From IMG/VR virus record IMGVR_UViG_3300020171_000633, positions 1 to 20,404 of that record: a stretch of DNA of 20,404 bases; one strand, 5' to 3'. Both the position numbers and the translations under genes were made by a program. Shown here in pieces: positions 1 through 6,301 of the stretch (its first letter is position 1; every line of letters starts with the position of its first letter). The notes under the pieces are model-generated. The model was given only the letters and a program-made list of their open reading frames with translations. It was not told the DNA's origin and searched no databases. Origin of the DNA: a virus.

Positions 1-306
1 TGTTTCTGCTAATCCTCTAATTCTTCCGATATTTGGAACTGGTACTGCAACATTCAAGAACTGTTCTGCAACGGTTCCTGCTGCTACGTTCGTGGAGTTT
101 TCATTTGCCACTCCGCCGAAATTATGTGTACCGATCACTGGTGTATCTGCTGCTGCAAGTACCATAGTATTTGCTGATGCTACTCCTGAAGTGTATGTCG
201 CAACGGAATGTACTGGTTCACCAACCTGAATTGCTGTTCCTCCTGCTACTAAGTAGCGAGAGAAAATAGCGGCTGGTCCTACTACTTTTAAGTCTGCCTT
301 TGCCAT
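1..306 (-). CDS. head structural protein (capsid or decoration), N-terminal part
   Basis: This reading frame starts at ATG 306 and runs 102 codons off the left edge without a stop, so only the N-terminus is visible. The protein begins MAKADLKVVGPAAIFSRYLV and is rich in Gly, Ala, Val and Thr, with few charged residues and no membrane segment. That composition is usual for major capsid or head decoration proteins. It lies directly downstream of portal and scaffold-like genes, the normal place for the capsid or decoration gene. I cannot see a family-defining motif, so the choice between major capsid and DUF2190-type decoration protein is open. There is no Shine-Dalgarno sequence before the ATG; a long hairpin (314-351) ends 7 nt upstream. 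Confidence 0.6.
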   Translation of the reverse strand, partial: MAKADLKVVGPAAIFSRYLVAGGTAIQVGEPVHSVATYTSGVASANTMVLAAADTPVIGTHNFGGVANENSTNVAAGTVAEQFLNVAVPVPNIGRIRGLAET

Positions 307-313
307 TTGTAAT

Positions 314-351
314 ACAACAAATCCCACCAGTTTACTGGTTTTCTTTGTTGT
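314..351 (-). promoter_or_regulatory. extended hairpin just upstream of the head gene start
   Basis: Positions 314-321 and 344-351 form a perfect 8-bp stem (ACAACAAA with TTTGTTGT). Positions 326-330 and 335-339 form an inner stem with a 4-nt loop. On the minus-strand RNA the internal loop is GAAA opposite GGGA, which could stack as tandem G-A pairs. The hairpin ends 7 nt before the ATG at 306 and there is no U-tract, so it is more likely a translation or stability element than a terminator. Function is inferred. Confidence 0.5.
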
Positions 352-360
352 TAGTTATGT

Positions 361-381
361 GGTACAGCATATAGCTATACC
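361..381 (-). promoter_or_regulatory. 8-bp hairpin between scaffold and head genes
   Basis: Positions 361-368 and 374-381 pair over 8 bp with a 5-nt loop. One pair is a U-G wobble in the minus-strand RNA but would be an A-C mismatch in the plus-strand RNA, so the structure fits the operon transcript. It lies in the 102-nt gap after the scaffold-like gene, together with the hairpin at 314-351. No U-tract follows. Confidence 0.45.
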
Positions 382-408
382 GTTATTAAAACTAAACCTA
401 TTTGATTA

Positions 409-1152
409 TTATTTCACTGATGTCTGCTTTGTCCTCGGATCCTTAATCAAAGTCTTCCCGTTAGGGAGCTTTTTCGTCCAGACCTTCTTGGTATTATCAT
501 AAGCGAATCCTGCCTTCTTGTAAGAAGCGGAGTCACCGGAAGATAATTTGGGAGTAGTTCCGATTGCGGCATCACGATGTGTTGTTGCGGTATCTCTATT
601 GATACTATCTTTACCACGAAGTGCTCGCATGAGTTCAGCGTTTCTTGCTGTAGTCTTACGATTGTTTAGTCCTCCGATAGCGAACAACATATCCTCTTCG
701 AGATTATCTGTAGGAACCACACGTGTCTTCCAGTAAAGAACAGAAGCTTGCGCCTCGTCTTCGGAAGCTGTATATTTCCTTGCAATCTCTAAAGCTCGTG
801 ATTCCTCGAATGCTTTTTGGTTCGCCTGTCGTTCTTTTAAAAGAAGTGTTTGAAGATCCTTTTTTGTGAGAGGTTTATTATCATCCTCTTCGATTGTTGT
901 TTCGTCTTCAATGACTTCTTCTCTCCTCTTTTTAGAAGAGTTATAACGATCTGCGGCTAAAACCTTTTCAGCTTTCTCGGCTCTTTCCCTTTCAGCTTGC
1001 AAAAGTGCTTTATAATCAACTTCATCTTTCTCAGTTTTCAAAGAATTTTCATCTTCATTAGATTCGGTTTCGGTCTCCTCACTTGAAGATTCCTCTACTT
1101 CCTCATCTTGTTTTTTAGTGTCAAGTTCCACTTTTTCTTCTTCTTTAGACAT
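409..1152 (-). CDS. capsid scaffold-like protein
   Basis: This 247-aa protein has a very acidic N-terminal third (residues 1-50, mostly Glu, Asp, Ser and Lys), then a predicted coiled-coil stretch around residues 45-75 and again about 95-125. Its C-terminus is basic. Acidic, coiled-coil rich proteins with a positively charged tail, encoded between portal and major capsid genes, are typical phage scaffolding proteins, which guide capsid assembly and then leave or are cleaved. No protease motif is visible. It starts at ATG 1152, about 24 nt after the structured RNA at 1176-1303. The assignment rests on position and composition rather than a recognised sequence signature. Confidence 0.6.
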   Translation of the reverse strand: MSKEEEKVELDTKKQDEEVEESSSEETETESNEDENSLKTEKDEVDYKALLQAERERAEKAEKVLAADRYNSSKKRREEVIEDETTIEEDDNKPLTKKDLQTLLLKERQANQKAFEESRALEIARKYTASEDEAQASVLYWKTRVVPTDNLEEDMLFAIGGLNNRKTTARNAELMRALRGKDSINRDTATTHRDAAIGTTPKLSSGDSASYKKAGFAYDNTKKVWTKKLPNGKTLIKDPRTKQTSVK

Positions 1153-1175
1153 AAGTCATCTAGTTTTAAGTCATA

Positions 1176-1303
1176 GTAGACTATTTAAAGCCGTTTCCGG
1201 CATCGGCTTTCGCCGTGAGACGCTCCTAGTGAGCGACTGGATAGAATCTTCGCTGTGGTGGGGACCAAAGACTCTATCCAACCGCCCCGTGTTAGGGGTC
1301 TAC
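1176..1303 (-). ncRNA. compact multi-hairpin structured RNA in the head operon
   Basis: Read on the minus strand, GTAGAC (1303-1298) can pair with GTCTAC (1181-1176) and enclose five hairpins: 1285-1298 (CCCC/GGGG); 1238-1280 (an 11-bp stem with an inner TGGT/ACCA hairpin at 1256-1267); 1221-1235 (CGCTC/GAGCG); 1204-1215 (CGGC-GAAA-GCCG); and 1190-1201 (GCCG-GAAA-CGGC). The last two have GNRA tetraloops only on the minus strand, and the 11-bp stem has a G-U wobble on that strand but an A-C mismatch on the other. The RNA is therefore probably part of the operon mRNA, lying between the 113-aa gene and the scaffold-like gene. The stretch is visibly GC-richer than its surroundings and is non-coding apart from the stop of the upstream gene. 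I could not match it to a known ribozyme or riboswitch class. Confidence 0.6.
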
Positions 1304-1641
1304 AATTCTGATAATTTTTTCAATTTACTAACGCAAACATCACAGAAATAACTTAACAACTTTGCTGAGATTATATCCTGTTCTGTTTCTGCCCTCTCTA
1401 AACCCTTTCTTGCGTGATACCTTACTTCGTCTATAAGCATTGCGTACGCACCTGTCTTGCTTATATTCTTTGCCTCTTTCTTAATGGCATCTATCTGACC
1501 CTGTGTCATCTCGTTGCCTTTGTATGTCCATTTGCCATTTATCTTATTGAAGACATCATCTTCTGAAATCGTATTAAACACATCATTCACAAGAAACTTC
1601 GCCATCCTCCTTTGTAAAATAACTTGTTCGCTTTCTATCAT
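1300..1641 (-). CDS. hypothetical protein, 113 aa
   Basis: I do not recognise this family. The protein is soluble, mostly helical by composition and Lys/Glu rich, with Cys residues near the end (YFCDVCVSKLKKL). There is no membrane segment. Its ATG at 1641 follows the stop of the 128-aa gene with no spacer, so the two are probably translationally coupled. It sits in the head operon between portal and scaffold-like genes. A head-completion or regulatory role is possible but not shown. Its TAG stop at 1300-1302 falls within the outer stem of the structured RNA at 1176-1303. Confidence 0.7.
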   Translation of the reverse strand: MIESEQVILQRRMAKFLVNDVFNTISEDDVFNKINGKWTYKGNEMTQGQIDAIKKEAKNISKTGAYAMLIDEVRYHARKGLERAETEQDIISAKLLSYFCDVCVSKLKKLSEL

Positions 1642-2028
1642 TTATTCTTCTATTACTCTCTTTCCTTTCTTTTTCTTTGGTGCTTCTTCCTCCTCTGCGA
1701 GTATCTTTGCCGCCTTAACAATCCCCGGAAGTTCTGTACCATCTTTCACCTCTACTACTTTACCGTTTATCATGTATGTGAATACGATCTCCGGTGTCGC
1801 CTTTGGTTTCTTTGCTTTGAAATCATAGAAAGAACCTGTCTTTACATTATCGCTTCCTTTCTTGATGAGTCCGCCGAGCTTGTCGTATTCTGCTAACAAA
1901 GCACCGTCATCGTATGTACCATCTGTCTTTGAGACACCACCTTTGTGAGTTCCATCACCTACTACAGAGCCATTTAATGCTCTCTCTACCTTCTCTTCGT
2001 TTACCAATAAAAATTCCTTAACTAACAT
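1642..2028 (-). CDS. hypothetical protein, 128 aa, head operon
   Basis: No family is recognised. The N-terminus looks folded (MLVKEFLLVNEEKVERALNG), the middle is Gly/Asp/Lys rich (about residues 20-50), and a segment near residues 80-105 (FTYMINGKVVEVKDGTELPG) resembles a small beta structure. It ends in an acidic run followed by a Lys-rich tail (EEEEAPKKKKGKR), which suggests contact with nucleic acid or an acidic partner. It begins 26 nt after the portal gene and abuts the next gene. Its place in the head operon suggests a role in head assembly or DNA packaging, by context only. Confidence 0.65.
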   Translation of the reverse strand: MLVKEFLLVNEEKVERALNGSVVGDGTHKGGVSKTDGTYDDGALLAEYDKLGGLIKKGSDNVKTGSFYDFKAKKPKATPEIVFTYMINGKVVEVKDGTELPGIVKAAKILAEEEEAPKKKKGKRVIEE

Positions 2029-2054
2029 AAATTTATATTTTACTTAATTATTAA

Positions 2055-4016
2055 TTACGCAGCTTCGACCATCTGCGTTAGTTTACTAACTTGCTTTTGT
2101 TGAACTTGTGCCGGTAGTGCACCTCCTCCTTTACCAGGTATTTCGGGTTGTACGGGTTGCTCCACGTCTTCTGCTTTCTTTATCAGTTCCTCTCCTTCTC
2201 CGCGGAAGTATGAAAACATAAGTTTCCTCACAAGCGCCTCGTGCTCCACGTATGGATCATCTGCAACTAATGTATAGAGTGAAGTGAGTAGTGCCGACAT
2301 TGTCTCCGAGTTCTTTGGGAACATTTCTTCCGGGTCAATCCTTGCGAGGTATTTGAACTTCGAGAATAGATGTGGATTCCTTACGATTATGTGTTTCTTG
2401 GTATCAGGATAACCGGATTCCTCGAGCAAACTTAAACTCATCTTATCCATATCCTCTTTCGTACCATAAGAGCCGACAAGAGCGTCATCGAAGCGTATCT
2501 CCTTATCCACCATCTTACCGTCAATGGTCTGTTTCTCTAGTAAGAATTTTCTGTATTTAATCTTTCCTGCGGTACCTGTTAATTCATCTACTTGTGGCAC
2601 AGTTAAGTGATTCAAAGCTATATCTGCCATAAGAGGACCATACATCACAATTGATTCTGCGAGTGTCTGTGCTGTTCCGGCAATCAGTTTCTTTGCATTG
2701 GCCTGTGCTTGAGCTACACTAAACGCCTTCTGGGATGCTTGTGGTAATTGACCCATCATCGTCTCGGATAGAGTCGCCTCGTCTATTGAGTCTCCTGTCT
2801 CCATGAGTGCTTTAAATCCTGCCGCGAAGTTCTTTGCTGGGAAGATAGGTGTGGCTTTAACATCTTTATCTGCGAATGCGAGGACTGCTCCAGGGAAGTT
2901 TACATCTGTATCTACGTTGTCCTTACCGGTAATTGCTGTTGGCGGATCTAATTCTAGGAAGGCATTATTCATGATGACTTCCGACATAGCGTCGTATATC
3001 TGATTATCCCATCCTACCGCATTCATCATTGACTTATAGTAAAAGAAGTGTGAACCGATTCTGTTATAACCAAAAGGAATAACATTATACTTCGGTGTGT
3101 TTCGATTATCTCTATGTTTAATTGGGTTATCATCTACATTGCTTTCACCCACATAGATTCCATTCACGGAGGTTATCTCGCTGTCATCCCTTCTGTACAT
3201 TGCCGTTTCAATGGCCACAAGACTTGGATGATCAGTGTCTTTTGTATCATAGAATAAACCGTCATCAGCATTGTAGATAGATTGTATTCCCGGCTGAACA
3301 TACATCCAGTTCTCGTGTTTACCATATTTTGCTTCTGCCTCTCCGTATTCAATCCATGTTCTCTTGATTATACATCTCTGTTTCTGGATATTTCTTTCGT
3401 ATACATTGTTTATGAGTATCTGATCTGCGGAATAGACAGGTGCTTTGAAACCTGAAAGAACCTCATCAAGTACTTCTGTTTTCGATAAGCTCCCGTCCTC
3501 GTTCTTTTCTTTTATCTTCTGAAACACTTCGCAGTATTCTGCACCAAGATAGACGACAGGTGATTCTATCATTCCGGTAACAAGCGATAAGAAAGACGTT
3601 TGATAGTTAGAGTTTGTCGGTAAAGCCATCCATTCTACAATATCTCTCATAGTGTTTCCGAAGTCTCTATCTACTTCATCCGCTTCGTTCTGAGCTGAGA
3701 AGCCGGGGATAAGATACGACGCTGTGAGTTGTGCGTGCATTGCTAGACCTTTGTTTCTAGCCTTTGAACGGGTGCCACGCCATTTCCATGCTTGAGACGG
3801 GTCTTCAATTTCCTCGTCGACAAATGCATTCGCCATACGTTGTCCTCGATTCATGTCTTCGATGACGCTACGGTTATTCAATTCAACGTGACCCCTATTT
3901 AAAATGTCTATACCTTGCTCGTAATCCTTTTTAACGTATCCAGTTAACTCAGCAACCTCTTTACTCGGCTGATAAGAAGAAACCGGAGATTCGTTTTTAA
4001 TTATTTCGGATATCAT
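2055..4016 (-). CDS. phage portal protein
   Basis: This 653-aa protein is the right size for the portal, the dodecameric ring at one capsid vertex through which DNA enters and to which the terminase and tail attach. The N-terminus carries repeated polar segments (for example MRDIVEWMALPTN around residues 125-140). The middle has the long helical, Gln/Ala-rich stretch expected of a portal stem and crown (QLPQASQKAFSVAQAQANAKK). The C-terminus is low in complexity (PVQPEIPGKGGGALPAQ). It follows the large terminase gene by 22 nt and precedes the small head genes, as in most tailed phages. Its ATG at 4016 lies exactly 6 nt after an extended -10 box (4023-4031) in the gap, so a second, leaderless transcript may start here. 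Confidence 0.8.
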   Translation of the reverse strand: MISEIIKNESPVSSYQPSKEVAELTGYVKKDYEQGIDILNRGHVELNNRSVIEDMNRGQRMANAFVDEEIEDPSQAWKWRGTRSKARNKGLAMHAQLTASYLIPGFSAQNEADEVDRDFGNTMRDIVEWMALPTNSNYQTSFLSLVTGMIESPVVYLGAEYCEVFQKIKEKNEDGSLSKTEVLDEVLSGFKAPVYSADQILINNVYERNIQKQRCIIKRTWIEYGEAEAKYGKHENWMYVQPGIQSIYNADDGLFYDTKDTDHPSLVAIETAMYRRDDSEITSVNGIYVGESNVDDNPIKHRDNRNTPKYNVIPFGYNRIGSHFFYYKSMMNAVGWDNQIYDAMSEVIMNNAFLELDPPTAITGKDNVDTDVNFPGAVLAFADKDVKATPIFPAKNFAAGFKALMETGDSIDEATLSETMMGQLPQASQKAFSVAQAQANAKKLIAGTAQTLAESIVMYGPLMADIALNHLTVPQVDELTGTAGKIKYRKFLLEKQTIDGKMVDKEIRFDDALVGSYGTKEDMDKMSLSLLEESGYPDTKKHIIVRNPHLFSKFKYLARIDPEEMFPKNSETMSALLTSLYTLVADDPYVEHEALVRKLMFSYFRGEGEELIKKAEDVEQPVQPEIPGKGGGALPAQVQQKQVSKLTQMVEAA

Positions 4017-4022
4017 TTATTA

Positions 4023-4031
4023 ATTATACCA
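4023..4031 (-). promoter_or_regulatory. extended -10 promoter placing +1 on the portal ATG
   Basis: The minus strand reads TGGTATAAT, an extended -10 box, followed by TAATAA and then the portal ATG at 4016. Transcription normally begins about 7 nt after the -10, which is the A of this ATG, so the mRNA would be leaderless. I see no convincing -35; an extended -10 can function without one. Confidence 0.6.
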
Positions 4032-4038
4032 CAAATTA

Positions 4039-5223
4039 TTATTTCATTCTATTATACCCCACCCACTTTGGTTTGTGAATTGTCATGCCTTTTTCTACTG
4101 GTCGAATAAGAGATGTGACTGCGTATCTAATCCCATCCATGCTGTGGTTCCACACATCTACCGGGACGTTCAAAATCTTCCCATCTTTATCGCTCTCCCA
4201 CATATAGTTTCGATACTCCTTAATACTATTCGTACTTCTCTTTGTTATTGATATGCGTTGATCCTGCACGTTTTGAATACCATTAATGATGGAGTCTTTG
4301 CCTTTTTCACACGGAAGTATATTTACACCATAAGACTTAATCTCATCAATCGATTTCGGTTCTGAGCAGTCGGCAATCGTCAGTATATTCTTCTCGGTTT
4401 GATTAACTATGACGTCCGCTATTTGCTTGTTGCTTAGTCCTTTCTGATACAACAATTCGTCTACAATTAATCCTCCATTGTAAGAGTAAACATCTCCAAG
4501 AGATGTTGGGTCGTTTGAGTATCCGAAGTCGAGCCATCTCCTAACAAGCTTTGCCTCATAGGGTATTTCGTCAATGATGTTCCACCCGGTATAGATTCTC
4601 CCTTCTATTTCCCCGAGCTGTCCGAGTCCGTAGACTTGCCACCACATCTTGTTGTATCTGTGTCCCTCGATCTCCTTTACCATTACATCATCAAGAGCTT
4701 CGTTGTCGAGATAGGTCAGTGTTATGAAGTCAATGTCATCTCTATTCGGCAACATCTCTGTATAGAACCAAAACTCCTCTGAAGGATTCCAGTCGAGCCA
4801 TATTATCTTTCTGGTACGGGTGATGAGTTGGTCTACTATCTTGTACTCAAGGTTGTTACACTCGTTGACGAATAAAATATCTCTTCTCGGTCCGTGTGCC
4901 TTTCCATATTCATCAACGCTTAGAAATTCTATCTTTGTTCCTGTATCAAAAGTGTATGCGGGTCTAGGTGACTTGAGCCATCGTTTATCCTCCCAGTATC
5001 CTTGCGCTTTCATTATGTTCTCGAAGTCTAGCATTGCGCCACCCGATAAGTGTGGAAACGATTCCGACACAACAGAAATAAGCTCATTGTCTGTTGATTG
5101 AGCGTAATCAATAAGCCAAACAAGTATTGAGATTGTTTTAGATGCAGAAGTACCTCCAGCAACAGCCCGAATACGATTCTTCATTCCAAATATTTTACGA
5201 GTCGCCGTTGTGTCTACGAACAT
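4039..5223 (-). CDS. terL: terminase large subunit (packaging ATPase and nuclease)
   Basis: The 394-aa protein powers DNA packaging into the prohead and cuts the concatemer. The N-terminal ATPase has a Walker A-type loop GGTSASKT at residues 23-30 and a Walker B region DILFVNE at about 115-121, ending in the catalytic Glu. The C-terminal RNase H-like nuclease shows its first Asp motif in WLDFGYSNDP (about 230-240) and a second acidic cluster in IADCSEPKSIDEI (about 285-297). The length is slightly short for the family but both domains appear complete. The ATG follows the stop of the small terminase gene with no gap, so translation is probably coupled. Confidence 0.92.
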   Translation of the reverse strand: MFVDTTATRKIFGMKNRIRAVAGGTSASKTISILVWLIDYAQSTDNELISVVSESFPHLSGGAMLDFENIMKAQGYWEDKRWLKSPRPAYTFDTGTKIEFLSVDEYGKAHGPRRDILFVNECNNLEYKIVDQLITRTRKIIWLDWNPSEEFWFYTEMLPNRDDIDFITLTYLDNEALDDVMVKEIEGHRYNKMWWQVYGLGQLGEIEGRIYTGWNIIDEIPYEAKLVRRWLDFGYSNDPTSLGDVYSYNGGLIVDELLYQKGLSNKQIADVIVNQTEKNILTIADCSEPKSIDEIKSYGVNILPCEKGKDSIINGIQNVQDQRISITKRSTNSIKEYRNYMWESDKDGKILNVPVDVWNHSMDGIRYAVTSLIRPVEKGMTIHKPKWVGYNRMK

Positions 5224-5520
5224 TTATTCTTTGCTTTTTCCACTGTAAATTGGGATGGCCGGTATCTTTTCACCACCCGTTGTCACATCATTTTGAGGAT
5301 TTCCTTCCGCCATACGATATCGCATTTCTGAGGAAATGGTTTTTAAAAACGCTTCTTTTTCTTCATCAGTCATCTTCGAAAATCTTTCTCTATCATATTC
5401 TTTTAAACTCTTCCCAGGAGGTCTCCCGTTAGGGTTACCACTTCTCCCTTTTATAAAAGTTCCGTCCGAATTCCTGTTTTTTTCCTGATTAACAGGATTC
5501 TTCACTTTTTTATTTGGCAT
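5224..5520 (-). CDS. terS: terminase small subunit-like protein (DUF5681-like)
   Basis: The 98-aa protein contains a GRSGNPNGRPPG motif (residues 25-36), the hallmark of DUF5681 proteins, which are usually encoded immediately upstream of large terminases. These are thought to act as the small terminase subunit that recognises phage DNA and recruits TerL. The rest is charged and helical (residues 40-70), with a polar tail (GNPQNDVTTGGEKIPAIP). It starts inside the last 19 nt of the HNH gene and abuts terL. The role is supported by motif and position; DNA-binding specificity cannot be read from sequence. Confidence 0.75.
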   Translation of the reverse strand: MPNKKVKNPVNQEKNRNSDGTFIKGRSGNPNGRPPGKSLKEYDRERFSKMTDEEKEAFLKTISSEMRYRMAEGNPQNDVTTGGEKIPAIPIYSGKSKE

Positions 5521-5915
5521 ATTTTTTCATGAGGACACACCCCATCACCAATTAATTTACCCAAATTACAATTCTGGCACAATGTTTGAAATCTATCTGG
5601 AAAACCTTCTTTGATTATCATATAGTATAAATCTTTACTTGTTAATTTCTTTTTCCAACCTCTTTTCATTCTATCTAAATAACCATCATTATTTATATGA
5701 TCCATTGTTAAGAATTCTGGTATAGACTCTTGGCAACATTTACATTCCCAACCATAGTGGTCAAAGACTTGTTTCTTATATCCGGCTCTCTGTTCTTTTA
5801 TTCTTTTATTGAAACAATCCATACAAACACCACGAAGGGCTCCGTTGTTATCTGTTCTTGTTGCAAATCTTGAAACAGTTTTTAATTCTTTACACCTATT
5901 ACATTCTTTTTCCAT
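5502..5915 (-). CDS. HNH endonuclease with zinc-binding cysteines
   Basis: This 137-aa protein has three Cys groups (C5/C8, C31/C34, C58-C61), an HNH-type segment with MDHINND at about residues 71-77, and a closing CQNCNLGK motif (C113/C116), which together describe a zinc-stabilised HNH nuclease. Phage HNH genes next to terminases either assist packaging cleavage or are free-standing homing endonucleases. The ATG at 5915 was chosen because the protein family begins at MEKECNRC and because a -10 box ends 7 nt upstream. A longer frame to 5987 would add 24 unrelated residues that belong to the overlapping small membrane gene. The gene overlaps the small terminase by 19 nt. Confidence 0.8.
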   Translation of the reverse strand: MEKECNRCKELKTVSRFATRTDNNGALRGVCMDCFNKRIKEQRAGYKKQVFDHYGWECKCCQESIPEFLTMDHINNDGYLDRMKRGWKKKLTSKDLYYMIIKEGFPDRFQTLCQNCNLGKLIGDGVCPHEKICQIKK

Positions 5916-5919
5916 ATCT

Positions 5920-6012
5920 TTAATTATACCACGAAAATACCAACACAGCGACCAATAAAAAGATAAACAATGTAATCTGCTCTTCAAAACTCAATCTTGG
6001 ATATTTACTCAT
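5920..6012 (-). CDS. 30-aa single-span membrane peptide
   Basis: This frame encodes a short N-terminal polar part (MSKYPRLSFEEQ) followed by one hydrophobic segment (about residues 13-27, ITLFIFLLVAVLVFS) and ends in WYN. Its ATG overlaps the stop of the preceding 34-aa gene as ATGA, and its stop lies 4 nt before the HNH start, so it fits an overlapping gene chain. Function is unknown; a small membrane peptide in a phage late operon could be holin-like, but that is only a possibility. Confidence 0.55.
   Translation of the reverse strand: MSKYPRLSFEEQITLFIFLLVAVLVFSWYN
5923..5931 (-). promoter_or_regulatory. extended -10 box ahead of the HNH gene
   Basis: The minus strand reads TGGTATAAT, then 7 nt, then ATG 5915, nearly identical in layout to the site before the portal gene. 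It would produce a leaderless transcript for the HNH gene. The box also encodes the last codons (Trp-Tyr-Asn) of the upstream mini-gene, so coincidence is possible. Confidence 0.5.
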
Positions 6013-6113
6013 CCTCTTATCTCACTCCTTAACTTCCCATCAGCTTTTAAATAAAACTTCTTAGCTCTACGATACATCATCTTGGTTGGCTTTATCCCCT
6101 CTTTTTGAGCCAT
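6009..6113 (-). CDS. 34-aa basic mini-protein
   Basis: The frame starting at ATG 6113 encodes a strongly basic peptide (MAQKEGIKPTKMMYRRAKKF, then YLKADGKLRSEIRG). It is unrecognised. Its stop overlaps the start of the membrane peptide by an ATGA junction, which favours real translation. It overlaps the 30-aa frame at 6067-6159 in another register, so one of the two may be spurious. Confidence 0.45.
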   Translation of the reverse strand: MAQKEGIKPTKMMYRRAKKFYLKADGKLRSEIRG

Positions 6114-6159
6114 ATAATATACCGCTTTTCTTAATTTGATCTGCTACTTGTTTTTTCAT
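6067..6159 (-). CDS. 30-aa mini-ORF, doubtful
   Basis: The ATG at 6159 follows the stop of the 42-aa gene by 1 nt and the frame encodes a polar, Lys-rich peptide (MKKQVADQIKKSGILYGSKR). It is unrecognised. Tight spacing supports it; its 47-nt overlap with the 34-aa frame argues against both being important. Confidence 0.35.
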   Translation of the reverse strand: MKKQVADQIKKSGILYGSKRGDKANQDDVS

Positions 6160-6160
6160 C

Positions 6161-6289
6161 TTAATAATTACTACCCTCTTCTTTCTTAGACATTTTCTTT
6201 TTCTTCTTTCTCCTCTTCATAATCATATCTTTTGCGGCTCTACTCGATCCACCTCCTACCGGATCACCTGGTTGTGGTACATCAGACAT
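6161..6289 (-). CDS. 42-aa basic mini-protein
   Basis: The peptide begins MSDVPQPGDPVGGGSSRAAK and continues into a Lys/Arg run (MIMKRRKKKKKMSKKEE). The Gly/Pro-rich start and poly-basic end suggest nucleic-acid or capsid-surface binding, but I recognise no family. It begins 12 nt after the chaperonin stop and is probably in the same transcript. Confidence 0.55.
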   Translation of the reverse strand: MSDVPQPGDPVGGGSSRAAKDMIMKRRKKKKKMSKKEEGSNY

Positions 6290-6301
6290 GTTATTTATCC
6301 A

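Noticed and set aside
1140-1215. Resemblance to pistol or hammerhead ribozyme (TTAAATAG after a hairpin, GAAA loops)
   Set aside because: The required pseudoknot (pistol) and the CUGANGA core (hammerhead) are missing; the GAAA sequences are simple tetraloops.
5916-5987. Longer N-terminus for the HNH protein
   Set aside because: The extra residues are unlike the family, and the same DNA encodes the overlapping membrane peptide.
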